A stretch of 35,457 bases of DNA, taken from Candidatus Bathyarchaeota archaeon (GTDB lineage Archaea > Thermoproteota > Bathyarchaeia > TCS64). The notes below the pieces were generated by a model, which had not been told where the DNA came from, searched no databases, and was given only the letters and a program-made list of their open reading frames with translations. The stretch is from NCBI GenBank assembly GCA_020346605.1, contig CP070784.1:2160319-2195775 (forward strand). Direction: 5' to 3'. The position numbers and the translations under genes were made by a program. Positions 14,966 to 22,756 of this stretch are shown here, piece by piece. Numbering within the stretch: position 1 is the stretch's first letter; every line of letters begins with the position of its first letter.

Positions 14966-15886
14966 CTATACTCGGACCCTTGATCTGCCGAGCCTTCCTT
15001 GGACATCTTTCTTCAGAGACTCGTACTCGTCTCGGGTGATCTCACCGACCTTGAACCTGACCTCGAGGGTGTCGAGGTCGTTCAGCAGCTCATCCTTTTC
15101 TTCGCCGTCTCCCACGGAGTCATCGAAGTATTTGAGGATGGAACGCAAATCCTCCTCCATTCTCTGTCTCATTTCCACGCTGACTTTCCCCCGTGTGACG
15201 AGGGGATCCAGCGACTCGAGGTCAGTCATCGCATCCCGCTCCAGGTTGTACCTCTCCTCTGGCGTGACCCCCTCCAGAACGTTGGTCAGCCTCGAGAGTT
15301 TTACTTCAACGTTTTTGGTCTCCATGGTCAAATTGTTGATCTTCTCCTGGATCCCGGGGGCGCGAGTCAGGAGCTCCTTGTCCGACATCTGGCCGACTGC
15401 TGTCCTTGTCTTCAGCTCCTCGTAGCCTTTCTCTGTGCTCTCCAGTTCGTCCATCAGCTCTTGGTGCTCCTTTCGGTATATGGAGATCTTGTTTTGCCTC
15501 TCCTCTTCGTGTCTATCTATCTCGACTGTATACTCGTCGTATAGTTTCGTGAATGTCTCAGCGGATACTCCCCCCTCAACAAGGATGCCGACGAGCTTGA
15601 CCCTCCAAATCTGATATTTTATGAGCTCCCTGATCCTGTGTGCCAACTTGGGCTCCAGTTCGTCGTCCCGTCGAGAAGAGGGCTCTCCCCTCTCCACCGT
15701 GACCCTAGACCGAGTTGACAGCTCGAACAGGTTTGGCTGTGGGACCCTACTGATCCTCTTCTTTCCGTCAACTATAGGCCCCCTCCTAATGTTACTGCCT
15801 GAGAGCTGTGCTCCGCAGTATATGCAGTAATACGTCTTGGGGACCGCCCTTCCGCATTTGCCGCAGTTGATGAATTCCTCTTGCAA
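14966..15886 (-). CDS. Zinc-ribbon coiled-coil protein with SHOCT-like tail
   Basis: The 306-residue protein starts with a zinc ribbon (C8, C11, C21, C24), continues with a basic linker to about residue 75, then long charged helices likely to form coiled coils (about 80-290). Two short segments, ILVEGGVSAETFTKLYDEY and LEVRFKVGEITRDEYESLKK, share the 'G.it.eey..lk' pattern of SHOCT oligomerisation motifs. The start is TTG at 15886: an in-frame stop lies upstream and no ATG is available between, and GAGAGG precedes it by about 8 nt. Probably a structural or scaffolding cytoplasmic protein; a cell-division CdvA-like role was considered but no specific CdvA feature was seen. Confidence 0.75.
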   Translation of the reverse strand: MQEEFINCGKCGRAVPKTYYCIYCGAQLSGSNIRRGPIVDGKKRISRVPQPNLFELSTRSRVTVERGEPSSRRDDELEPKLAHRIRELIKYQIWRVKLVGILVEGGVSAETFTKLYDEYTVEIDRHEEERQNKISIYRKEHQELMDELESTEKGYEELKTRTAVGQMSDKELLTRAPGIQEKINNLTMETKNVEVKLSRLTNVLEGVTPEERYNLERDAMTDLESLDPLVTRGKVSVEMRQRMEEDLRSILKYFDDSVGDGEEKDELLNDLDTLEVRFKVGEITRDEYESLKKDVQGRLGRSRVRV

Positions 15887-15975
15887 GTCGGAGCCTCTCG
15901 GAGCGGATCTATTTGAGAATCATCTTGCACCAACATAAAACTTAGGGTGAGCACTTGACCTCAATGCCTTCGCAA

Positions 15976-15983
15976 AGCGCGCA
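15976..15983. repeat. GCGCGC motif, spacer upstream of mat
   Basis: AGCGCGCA in the 231-bp spacer between the zinc-ribbon coiled-coil gene and mat; the leftmost of the intergenic GCGCGC sites. Confidence 0.4.
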
Positions 15984-15985
15984 AC

Positions 15986-15999
15986 ATTCCTATTGGAAT
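15986..15999. promoter_or_regulatory. Palindrome ATTCC-N4-GGAAT upstream of mat (distal)
   Basis: ATTCC TATT GGAAT is a perfect 5+5 inverted repeat about 45 bp upstream of the mat TATA box. A second copy with N5 spacing lies just downstream of the box, so the pair looks like operator half of a repressor loop or dimer sites. Confidence 0.5.
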
Positions 16000-16040
16000 A
16001 ATATATGGAATTAGCCCTGTTTTCCACCTTTTTCTTCAGG

Positions 16041-16052
16041 AATATTTATACC
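16041..16052 (+). promoter_or_regulatory. TATA box of the mat-metE operon
   Basis: AATATTTATACC gives a predicted transcription start near 16073 and an untranslated leader of about 45 nt, which is long for this window. Confidence 0.6.
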
Positions 16053-16076
16053 AGATATGCTTCATTCTCACGGTAG

Positions 16077-16091
16077 ATTCCTTTAGGGAAT
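16077..16091. promoter_or_regulatory. Palindrome ATTCC-N5-GGAAT in the mat leader (proximal)
   Basis: ATTCC TTTAG GGAAT sits at or just after the predicted transcription start, a position where a bound protein would block initiation. In RNA it could form a 5-bp hairpin. Confidence 0.5.
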
Positions 16092-16117
16092 AAAGGCACA
16101 CGACAGGGTGAAGCTGC

Positions 16118-17326
16118 ATGGACAATATTATGGTAAATTTACTGAAACAGGTTGCGCTCGAGGAGCAGCCCATGGAGATCTGCGAGCGGAAGGGGCTCGG
16201 CCACCCAGACACCATCTGCGACGCTATCATGAACGAGGTCTCCATTGAACTCTCGAAGGAGTACCTGAAGAGGTTCGGGACCATCCTCCATCACAACCTG
16301 GACAAGGGGCTCATCTCGGCCGGAGGCTCGGAGGTCGCCTTCAACGGCGGGAAGATGACGAACCCGATACTCATAGTGTACGGAGACAGGGCAACGTTCG
16401 ACGTGGGGGACGAGCACGTCCCAGTCGACGAGATCGCCATCAGGTCCACGAAGGAATGGTTCAAAAGGAAGCTCCGCTTCGTGGACCCCGACGAGCACCT
16501 CAAGTACCAGGTGGAGGTGCAGCCGGGGGCCGCGTCCCTCCAAGACATCTTCGAGCGAAGCGGGAAGTACTTGGGGGCCAACGACACATCGGCGGCGGTG
16601 GGTTACGCCCCCTACAGCCGCACGGAGCAGCTCATCCTGGACGTAGAGGGGTACATGAACTCATCCGAGTTCAAGAATAGGTTCCCCGAGTCCGGTGAGG
16701 ACGTCAAGATCATGGGCTTCAGGGACGGAAACGACGTGAACCTCACGGTCGCCCAGGCTTTCGTCGACAGATACATCTCCAGCGAGGAGGATTACTTCCA
16801 TAAAAAATCCGAGATCTACGACGCAGTGAACTCCTTCGTCAACAACAACTACGACTTCGACAATGTGAAGGTCGGCTTCAACGTCCTCGACGCGAAGGGA
16901 AGGGGGATAGGGGGGCTGTATCTCACCGTGCTGGGCTCATCCATCGATACAGGCGACTCCGGTCAGGTCGGCCGGGGGAACAACGTCGTTGGGGTCATCC
17001 CTCTAAACAGGCCAATGTCCTCCGAGGCGGCGGCCGGGAAGAACCCTGTGAGCCACGTGGGAAAGATCTACAATCTCCTGAGCTACAGAATTGCTAGCGA
17101 GGTCTACGCGAAAGTGAACGGTATCAAGGAGACTTACATCTGGCTGGTGAGCGCCATCGGGCAGCCAATCGACAAGCCTGCCGTCTGCTCTGCCCAGGTC
17201 ATCCCAAAGGACGGGGTGAGTCTCAAGGAGATAACTCCCCAGATTCAGGAGGTAATCGCCGGCGAGTTCGACCGCTTGGACGAGTTCTGCATGGACCTCG
17301 CCACGGGGAAGGTAAACATCAAGTAG
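16118..17326 (+). CDS. mat: Archaeal S-adenosylmethionine synthetase
   Basis: The 402-residue protein is the archaeal type of methionine adenosyltransferase, which makes SAM from methionine and ATP and is distinct from bacterial MetK. Seen are the N-terminal EICERKGLGHPDTICDAI, HHNLDKGLISAGGSEV, GANDTSAAVGYAPY, the glycine-rich GRGIGGLYLTVLGSSIDTGDSG, GRGNNVVGVIPLNRPMSSEAAAGKNP and the closing KVNIK. Length and all landmarks are normal. The ATG at 16118 is preceded by GGGTGA at about 16105-16110, a good ribosome-binding site. A methionine synthase follows after 10 nt, so the operon makes methionine and turns it into SAM. Confidence 0.97.
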   Translation: MDNIMVNLLKQVALEEQPMEICERKGLGHPDTICDAIMNEVSIELSKEYLKRFGTILHHNLDKGLISAGGSEVAFNGGKMTNPILIVYGDRATFDVGDEHVPVDEIAIRSTKEWFKRKLRFVDPDEHLKYQVEVQPGAASLQDIFERSGKYLGANDTSAAVGYAPYSRTEQLILDVEGYMNSSEFKNRFPESGEDVKIMGFRDGNDVNLTVAQAFVDRYISSEEDYFHKKSEIYDAVNSFVNNNYDFDNVKVGFNVLDAKGRGIGGLYLTVLGSSIDTGDSGQVGRGNNVVGVIPLNRPMSSEAAAGKNPVSHVGKIYNLLSYRIASEVYAKVNGIKETYIWLVSAIGQPIDKPAVCSAQVIPKDGVSLKEITPQIQEVIAGEFDRLDEFCMDLATGKVNIK

Positions 17327-17336
17327 CGGGGGACAA

Positions 17337-18449
17337 ATGCTCGAAACGTACGACATCGGAAGCCTCCCCCTGAGAGTCGAGGAGTTGGCCATATACGATG
17401 GCGCCAGGAAATCAGGTTCCCTCCTCTCCTTGGTGGGCGTCTCGGACGAATCCTCAAAGGTCTTTGAGGAGGAGGTTGTCACCGCCTTCACCGACAAGCT
17501 GCGGGCCGGACTCACAGTTCCCAACTACCCCCAGTTCAGGGACATGAACGAGATGTTCTTTGAACTCTTGAGGGGAATGGAGAAGACCGAGGCTGGCTAC
17601 GTCGCCCTCAGATCCATCACCGCGAAGCCGGGCTCCTCGATCCCCGAGGTGGGAGTTCTCAGGGAGAACGCCTCAAGGGTCAAGGACGAGACCGGTGTCG
17701 AGAGGGTTAGGGTGAAGGCCTGCGTGACGGGCCCTTACACCCTGGCCTCCTTCTTCCAGGGCAAGAACGCAAAGCTCTTCGAGGACCTGGGGCACAGCCT
17801 CGCGGACATCGTCTCGCGCTCCATTTTCGACACGAGGCACGGTGATGTTGCCCTCGTCTGCATTGATGAGCCCGTCCTCGGCTTCTTAAACGATCCTCTC
17901 CTCGACTACGGTTCCGAGGGGCGGAAGGCCCTAGCTGGGGCATGGGAGGAGATCTGCGTCGCGGCGACCTCCAGGGGCTCCGAGGCGAGCATACACCTCC
18001 ACGACACCTCGGACGACCTGTTCTGGGAGGTGGAGCATCTGGGCCTGATCCAGGCCCACATTGAGGACCCCTTTTACTCCCAGGATGCGACGTCGAGGCG
18101 GCTTGAGGAGACCGGGAAACGGCTCAAGGCCAGCATCTTCCACAATCAGTTCGATACCCTCATCGAGTACAACCTCAAGGCGAGGGGTGTCAAGGACGAC
18201 CTGCAGCAGAGGGTCGGCGACACATGGACACAGATTAAGAAAGGAGAAACGGATCCTATGGTGTTCCTTGAGGACATCGAAGTTGGCCTGAAGAGGCTGC
18301 GGAAGGTCGTCGAGAGGTTCGGTGTCGAGAACGTCCCTATGGTGGGCCCCGAGTGTGGTCTTAGCGGTTGGCCGAGTTATGATACAGCCATGGAGTGCCT
18401 GCGTCGCACGGCGGAGGCAGCGAAGCTCTTCGATATTAAAAGCCTTTAA
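17337..18449 (+). CDS. MetE C-terminal-type (core) methionine synthase
   Basis: This 370-residue protein corresponds only to the catalytic barrel of cobalamin-independent methionine synthase, as in archaeal core synthases that use a methyl donor other than methyltetrahydrofolate polyglutamate. Seen are the substrate region KACVTGPYTLASFF, CIDEPVLGF, SIHLHDTSDD, AHIEDPF and VPMVGPECGLSGWPSYDTA. Expected zinc ligands are H220, E243 and C340. The position that is Cys in the usual HxC pair is His here (H222), so the site would be His2-Glu-Cys. It shares an operon with mat (10-nt gap), which strongly supports a role in methionine supply. Its stop overlaps the convergent nth stop by 4 bp. It cannot be placed in a specific core-synthase family (MesA-MesD) by eye. 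Confidence 0.85.
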   Translation: MLETYDIGSLPLRVEELAIYDGARKSGSLLSLVGVSDESSKVFEEEVVTAFTDKLRAGLTVPNYPQFRDMNEMFFELLRGMEKTEAGYVALRSITAKPGSSIPEVGVLRENASRVKDETGVERVRVKACVTGPYTLASFFQGKNAKLFEDLGHSLADIVSRSIFDTRHGDVALVCIDEPVLGFLNDPLLDYGSEGRKALAGAWEEICVAATSRGSEASIHLHDTSDDLFWEVEHLGLIQAHIEDPFYSQDATSRRLEETGKRLKASIFHNQFDTLIEYNLKARGVKDDLQQRVGDTWTQIKKGETDPMVFLEDIEVGLKRLRKVVERFGVENVPMVGPECGLSGWPSYDTAMECLRRTAEAAKLFDIKSL

Positions 18450-19075
18450 TCCTTGCTCTTGTCCTGTGGATTTTTACATGCAGCTCTCAGGGGGCACTCG
18501 CCGCACCTGGGATTCCGTGATATGCAGTACTCCTTACCTTGTCTCACGAACGCACTGTCCACGAACCTAAATCTCTGAGGCGCGACCAGGCTCTCCAAAG
18601 TTTTCTTCACTTCTTCAGGTCTTGCGTCAGAATGTACTAGGCCTAACCGTTTAGAAACCTTCTCCACGTGGACGTCGACGGCTATCGCCGGCCTCTGGTA
18701 AACATGGCTCATGACGATGTCAGCCGTCTTGGACCCCACACCGGGAAGGCTCATGAGCCGGTCTCTGTCGTCTGGTACAGAGCCCTTGTACTCGTCCAGT
18801 AGGGCACGGCAGATGGCGCGGATGTTCTTGGCCTTCTGGTTGTAGAACCCCGAGCACCTGATGAGGCTCCTGAGATCGTCCGGGTCCAGCTCCAGGATAT
18901 CCTCGGGACCGTTGACCGCCTGGAAGAGGGCCTCGGTTGCTCTGCCTGAGTTCGCATCCCTCGTCCTGTGGGAGAGGACACAGCCTATCAGGGTCCTGAA
19001 GGGGTCGCGACTCCCCGTGTCTTCTTTTTCATCTCCGCCGTGGCGAGCCTCCAATAACTGGAGTACGTGCCGCAT
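18446..19075 (-). CDS. nth: Endonuclease III (DNA glycosylase/AP lyase)
   Basis: Nth removes oxidised pyrimidines and cuts the resulting abasic site. The 209-residue protein is full length. It has the helix-hairpin-helix LPGVGSKTADIV with catalytic K116, the catalytic D134 in VDVHVEK, and a C-terminal [4Fe-4S] loop C184-x6-C191-x2-C194-x5-C200. The ATG at 19075 directly follows GAGGAGAGG, the strongest ribosome-binding site in this part of the window. The upstream asparagine-synthetase-like gene ends 20 bp before it on the same strand, so the two probably share a transcript. Confidence 0.95.
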   Translation of the reverse strand: MRHVLQLLEARHGGDEKEDTGSRDPFRTLIGCVLSHRTRDANSGRATEALFQAVNGPEDILELDPDDLRSLIRCSGFYNQKAKNIRAICRALLDEYKGSVPDDRDRLMSLPGVGSKTADIVMSHVYQRPAIAVDVHVEKVSKRLGLVHSDARPEEVKKTLESLVAPQRFRFVDSAFVRQGKEYCISRNPRCGECPLRAACKNPQDKSKD

Positions 19076-19095
19076 CCTCTCCTCGGGCCTTATCT

Positions 19096-20541
19096 CTATG
19101 TCGCCTCCGACAGTCTTTCCTTCTTCACCCTATCGAATCTCTCAGCGAGAAAGTCCCGAAGCTTCTTACCCTCCGATTTCGCCATCTTTGTGAGGGCCTT
19201 GTTCGCCTTTGTCGAGTACTGCACGGCTTTCTTCGGCCTGTCCACCATCTCCTCTGTGAAGCCTATCTCCCTGGCCAGTGCTCTGAGTATCAGTTTCCTA
19301 CGCACGTCAGGGTTCCTAGAGAGCTTGAGCCCTGTAGGGAGGGAGAGCCCGAACCTGATGACCTCGATGTCCGCGAAGGGTAGCCTCAGCTCCATCCCCA
19401 AGTCAGAGCATATCTTGTGATCCCTCTCGTAGTTGACCTCGTGAGCGGAGACTACGTCGCGGAATATCGAGGCTCTCACGGTGTCCCCAGTGTCGGCGTA
19501 CTCCATCGCGTATTTATGGTAACCCCCGAAGAGCTCGTCGCTCCCATTTCCTGAGAGGAAGACCCTGGTCCCTCCCTCGGAGGCGCCTCTGGCTGCCCAA
19601 AACATGGGCAGCCCCACGCCCACCTTCATTGGGTCCGGCTCCTCGACGCTCCAGAGCACGTCGTCCAGGTCCTCTTCGACGTCTTCGGCATCGAACGCCT
19701 CGAGCCTGAGGGGCAGGTCCAGATAGTCGGCGGCTCTCTCGGCGGCCTCGAACCCTCTGGAGCCCTGCATCCCTACGCAGAAGAGGTCCACTTGCACACC
19801 GGCATCGTCGAGGTAGTACGCAAGGAGGCTGCTGTCGATACCCCCAGAGAAGCCTAGGGCGACCCTGAACACACCCCTGCAGCGGGCCTCCACGGCATGT
19901 GACAGGAGCTCATCCAACTTCTCGACGGCGTCAGACAAGGTGATAGGAACTTCGGGAGGCTGGGCGATGTTAGTGATCACTCTGATGGAAATCCCTTGCC
20001 TTGTGATCTCGGCGAGATATCCGGGTTTGAACCTTTTAGCTTCGAGTCCCACGGCCCAGATCATTTTCCGGTTCGATGCTACCGCGATGAGTTCATCGTT
20101 CTCGCCGATGTACATTGGGACGTGTCCGACCTCATCTCGACCGCAGATCAACCTCTCTTCTTCGAGGACTGTGAATGCGAAAGAAACGTTCTCCCTGTAT
20201 AGGCATTCGGCAGCCTGTCTCGGTTCCCTGCCGAACAGGTCTGCCACAAAGGTTGTATCCGAAGATTCCCCGCTGCTCCAGTTACGGCCTTCAGTGGCCA
20301 TGCTGTATCCGTGCTGGCTCAAGGGCTGAGCAGGGTCCTCTGGGCGTATCTTGATGAGCTTGTGCCCCAGCATTAGGTCTGAAATTGGCATCTTGGGCAT
20401 TCCATGGCTCACCCTGACTCCCGTTTTTGTAGCCACGCCGAAGACGTTTCCCCTGCACTGCGACGCATTCTCCAGCATTCTACCTAGCTTACTGGAGATG
20501 TCCTCTCCGTCTCTATTCATTAGGGCGGCGATCTGGCCCAT
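19096..20541 (-). CDS. Asparagine-synthetase-like protein lacking the glutaminase cysteine
   Basis: The 481-residue protein has the two-domain plan of AsnB. The N-terminal class II glutamine amidotransferase fold is recognisable from FAFTVLEEERLICGRDEVGHVPMYIG (about 121-146). The C-terminal ATP-pyrophosphatase domain has the PP-loop LGFSGGIDSSLL (S232-GGID-S237) and FLSGNGSDELFGGYHKY. Active AsnB starts MCGI, with Cys2 as nucleophile; this protein starts MGQIAALM. A stop codon (TAG AGG ATG) lies two codons upstream in frame, so no longer start can restore the Cys. It may use free ammonia, or act like beta-lactam synthetases and other AsnB relatives that form an amide without glutamine. The downstream neighbour is nth. 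Confidence 0.88.
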   Translation of the reverse strand: MGQIAALMNRDGEDISSKLGRMLENASQCRGNVFGVATKTGVRVSHGMPKMPISDLMLGHKLIKIRPEDPAQPLSQHGYSMATEGRNWSSGESSDTTFVADLFGREPRQAAECLYRENVSFAFTVLEEERLICGRDEVGHVPMYIGENDELIAVASNRKMIWAVGLEAKRFKPGYLAEITRQGISIRVITNIAQPPEVPITLSDAVEKLDELLSHAVEARCRGVFRVALGFSGGIDSSLLAYYLDDAGVQVDLFCVGMQGSRGFEAAERAADYLDLPLRLEAFDAEDVEEDLDDVLWSVEEPDPMKVGVGLPMFWAARGASEGGTRVFLSGNGSDELFGGYHKYAMEYADTGDTVRASIFRDVVSAHEVNYERDHKICSDLGMELRLPFADIEVIRFGLSLPTGLKLSRNPDVRRKLILRALAREIGFTEEMVDRPKKAVQYSTKANKALTKMAKSEGKKLRDFLAERFDRVKKERLSEAT

Positions 20542-20649
20542 CCTCTAGGAATGGTGATCGGGTGTAATTATGAGTTGTTAGTGGGCTCCTGCTGATGCGC
20601 CTCTGCGGCGTCCAGGATGGCGTCTACGGTGTCCTAGCTGAGGCGGGCT

Positions 20650-20659
20650 GCGCGCGCGG
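20650..20659. repeat. GCGCGC motif, spacer before the AsnB-like gene
   Basis: GCGCGCGCGG in the 130-bp spacer between the QueG-like and AsnB-like genes. On the minus strand the next bases hold a 22-codon stretch after a TAG that reads like a protein tail (DTVDAILDAAEAHQQEPTNN), a possible gene relic. Confidence 0.4.
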
Positions 20660-20671
20660 TTCAGTCGTTAG

Positions 20672-21379
20672 TCACTCTTTTTTTAGTCCATGCGGACAGA
20701 CGTAGACGCAGAGAGCACAGAGGCCCACACCAAGGCGCTGCTCCCTACGTTGAGTGTATTCTCTGCATAGATGGGCTCTGAGCCTCACGTCTCTCGGCTC
20801 AGAAGGATCGAACGTAGTCCCTGTGCTGGCGTTCACCGGGCAGACATCTACACATTTCCTGCAGTCCCCACAGCCGTTTGGAATAGGTCTTCCTGCCTCC
20901 AGTGGAGCGTCCGTGAGCACCGTCACCAGCCTTAACCGGGGGCCACAGCTGGGAGTGATCAGAAGGCAGTTCCTCCCGATCCACCCTAGACCGGCTAAAT
21001 TTGCTACGAGCTTGTGTGATATGGCCCCCTCCAGTCTCCTCATATTGACATACTGAGAGGCTACCTGTGGGTAGGCCTTGAAACCGGCATCTTGGATCCT
21101 CTTCGCGATCAGCATCGACGCCCTGTCTAGGTTCGCGTTGACCGATTCGTAGTGACCGCTATAGCCATATATCGCGGAGGGCTCCTCATGGCGATACAGC
21201 TCGTCTATAACAGCGTCGAGGAGTCGTGTCCCCATCGAAATAGCCCGCGGAAAACTTGCGACATGCTCGCCGCCCTGTCTCAGGATAAAATCTCTGGCCG
21301 TTGTGAGATCGGCGACTCCGAAGAGGTCGATTCCGAGGTCCTTCGAATATCCTGCCAACTCGTCTCTCAATCCACTCAT
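20672..21379 (-). CDS. QueG-like two-cluster 4Fe-4S protein
   Basis: This 235-residue protein resembles epoxyqueuosine reductase QueG and its relatives. Its N-terminal half has MGTRLLDAVIDEL and the KRIQDAGF...SHKLVANLAGLGWIGRNCLLITP block (QueG: 'AA.AGLGWiGkn.lLi'), expected in the corrinoid-binding domain. The C-terminal half has two ferredoxin-type clusters, CGDCRKCVDVCP and CALCVYVCP. It is much shorter than QueG (about 340-380), lacking the C-terminal repeat region. Archaea generally carry archaeosine rather than queuosine in tRNA, so the substrate is probably another one; reductive activation of a corrinoid protein is possible. ATG at 21379 is preferred over TTG at 21394; a TATA-like GCAATATTCC lies about 31 bp upstream. 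Confidence 0.78.
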   Translation of the reverse strand: MSGLRDELAGYSKDLGIDLFGVADLTTARDFILRQGGEHVASFPRAISMGTRLLDAVIDELYRHEEPSAIYGYSGHYESVNANLDRASMLIAKRIQDAGFKAYPQVASQYVNMRRLEGAISHKLVANLAGLGWIGRNCLLITPSCGPRLRLVTVLTDAPLEAGRPIPNGCGDCRKCVDVCPVNASTGTTFDPSEPRDVRLRAHLCREYTQRREQRLGVGLCALCVYVCPHGLKKE

Positions 21380-21501
21380 CTGACTCACATTCAAAGCGGG
21401 TTATCGGGAATATTGCCTACTCACATTTCTAGCTTTCGTCTCCGACGTGCGTAGACGGTGACAATGAACCCTGAGAGAGTAAGGTGTTTCCACCTTGTTT
21501 C

Positions 21502-21515
21502 GCGCGCATGCGCGC
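21502..21515. repeat. 14-bp perfect palindrome of the GCGCGC family
   Basis: GCGCGCATGCGCGC reads the same on both strands and contains two GCGCGC hexamers. It is the most symmetrical member of the set. Confidence 0.5.
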
Positions 21516-21601
21516 AGACTAAGTGCGTGCTTCGGTTCCCAGACCCTCCGACCAAGATGAAGGGCTGCATTCTCGTGCTTATAAGCTCGGTTACAGGCCT
21601 T

Positions 21602-21611
21602 CGCGCGCGCA
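21602..21611. repeat. GCGCGC motif, spacer before tfb terminus
   Basis: CGCGCGCGCA followed by TCGG; about 95 bp to the right of the 14-bp palindrome in the same spacer. Confidence 0.4.
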
Positions 21612-21847
21612 TCGGTTAGCATGATATGTCAGTCATGATCAAGCCTAGAGAACTTTATTGTTTATTGGACCATATCTCAATGCTCCTAATATTCCCAGCA
21701 CTAAGTTTGATGAGAAAATGCGCACGCGTCACCTTCGATTATAAGGACCCGATAACGATTTAGTGATACAGAAAATCTTACCTGAGAAATGCATTTTCAC
21801 ATTCTATATTGAAATTCTCGGCATGTATTCTGATCCTGACACGATTT

Positions 21848-22756
21848 TCAGTTGTTTAGGATCGTCTCCAGTCCCCTCAGCCTGTTCCTCAAGGTGACCT
21901 CTGTGGTGCCTGCTGCCTGTGCAACATCCTTTTGTATTCTCTTATCTCTAGTCGAGATGCATGCCATGTAGAGGGCTGCCGCCGCGATGCCCCGGGGCTC
22001 CTTCCCCGAGAGGCCTTTCTTCTCTCTCGCCTCGCGCAATATCTCGATGGCTTGGAACTCAGTGTCTTGCTTCAAATTCAGCTTCGACGCAATCCCGGAA
22101 ACGAACTTCATTGGATCGTCGATTGGCATCTTGAGCCCAAGCTCTTTTATCAGAAGCCGGTAGGAGTGTGAAATCTCGCTGTGCTCCCTTGTGCTCTCCT
22201 CTGATATCTTCTTCAGCGAGCGTGGGACCTTCTGGAGGCGGCAGACGGCATAGATGCTGGCAGCGACGAATGCATCGATGGAACGGCCCCTGATCAGATC
22301 CACCGTGAGCGCTTTGCGGTACAAGACTGCCGCCTGCTCCTTGAGGAGAGATGGTATGTGGAGCCTCTCCCCAAGCCTGTCCAGCTCGGCCATGGCAATG
22401 GTGAGGTTCCGCGCCCACGTGTCGTCCATCTTTGAGCGCTTATCGTATCTCCTGAGCCGGTTCATCTTGTTGTGGGTTTCGATATCCAAGCGCTTCCCCT
22501 TCCCGTCCTTGTAGCCGTTAAAGTCTGTCGAGAGGCCCTTGTCGAACAACATGTACGACATGGTCTTCCCAGCCCTGGAGCGCGAGGCGTTCTCGACGCT
22601 GTTGAAGGCCCTCCACTCGGGCCCTGTATCGACAATGCAATCTGACAGGACGAGCCCGCAGCTAGCGCAGACCACCTCTCCCAGGTCGTCGTCTCTGATG
22701 AGGCTAGTGCCACCACATTTTGTACATATATTGTGCTCATAATCCTGAGTCATCAT
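21848..22756 (-). CDS. tfb: Transcription initiation factor TFB
   Basis: TFB is the archaeal TFIIB: it binds the TBP-TATA complex and recruits RNA polymerase. The 302-residue protein has an N-terminal zinc ribbon (C11, C14, C30, C33), a B-reader segment GPEWRAFNSVENASRSRAG, a linker, and two cyclin repeats (about 105-200 and 205-300) with LLKEQAAVLYRKAL and KGLSGKEPRGIAAAALYMAC. The last repeat ends with the DNA-contacting helix TEVTLRNRLRGLE. Length is normal. The tandem ATGs (22756 and 22753) directly follow the TAG of the upstream small gene, so synthesis is coupled to it. It may be one of several TFBs in the genome. Confidence 0.96.
   Translation of the reverse strand: MMTQDYEHNICTKCGGTSLIRDDDLGEVVCASCGLVLSDCIVDTGPEWRAFNSVENASRSRAGKTMSYMLFDKGLSTDFNGYKDGKGKRLDIETHNKMNRLRRYDKRSKMDDTWARNLTIAMAELDRLGERLHIPSLLKEQAAVLYRKALTVDLIRGRSIDAFVAASIYAVCRLQKVPRSLKKISEESTREHSEISHSYRLLIKELGLKMPIDDPMKFVSGIASKLNLKQDTEFQAIEILREAREKKGLSGKEPRGIAAAALYMACISTRDKRIQKDVAQAAGTTEVTLRNRLRGLETILNN

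Larger units (their letters stand above)
21380..21847. other. 468-bp spacer without a convincing gene; hairpins and a bidirectional TATA
   Basis: The spacer between the QueG-like gene and tfb holds a 6-bp hairpin (AAGGTG-TTTC-CACCTT, 21481-21496), the 14-bp perfect palindrome GCGCGCATGCGCGC (21502-21515), the inverted pair CGTCT/AGACG near 21440-21460, a symmetric TATA-like CTTATAAG (about 21578-21585) and another GCGCGCGC (21602-21611). The 73-codon minus-strand frame at 21401-21622 is rich in Arg, Cys and His and does not look like a protein. A structured RNA transcribed leftward from the CTTATAAG is possible. The right part (21640-21847) is AT-rich with nothing recognised. Confidence 0.4.

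Noticed and set aside
16053..16117. The 45-nt mat leader considered as a SAM riboswitch
   Set aside because: It is too short for any SAM riboswitch class and shows none of their conserved helices; the palindromes fit protein operators better.
20568..20671. TAG decoded as pyrrolysine in the spacer after the QueG-like gene
   Set aside because: A TGA is in the same frame a few codons upstream and no start or recognisable domain precedes the TAG.
21401..21622. 73-codon minus-strand frame in the tfb spacer
   Set aside because: It is rich in Arg, Cys, His and Ala with no ribosome-binding site, and runs through the GCGCGC palindromes; it does not look like a protein.
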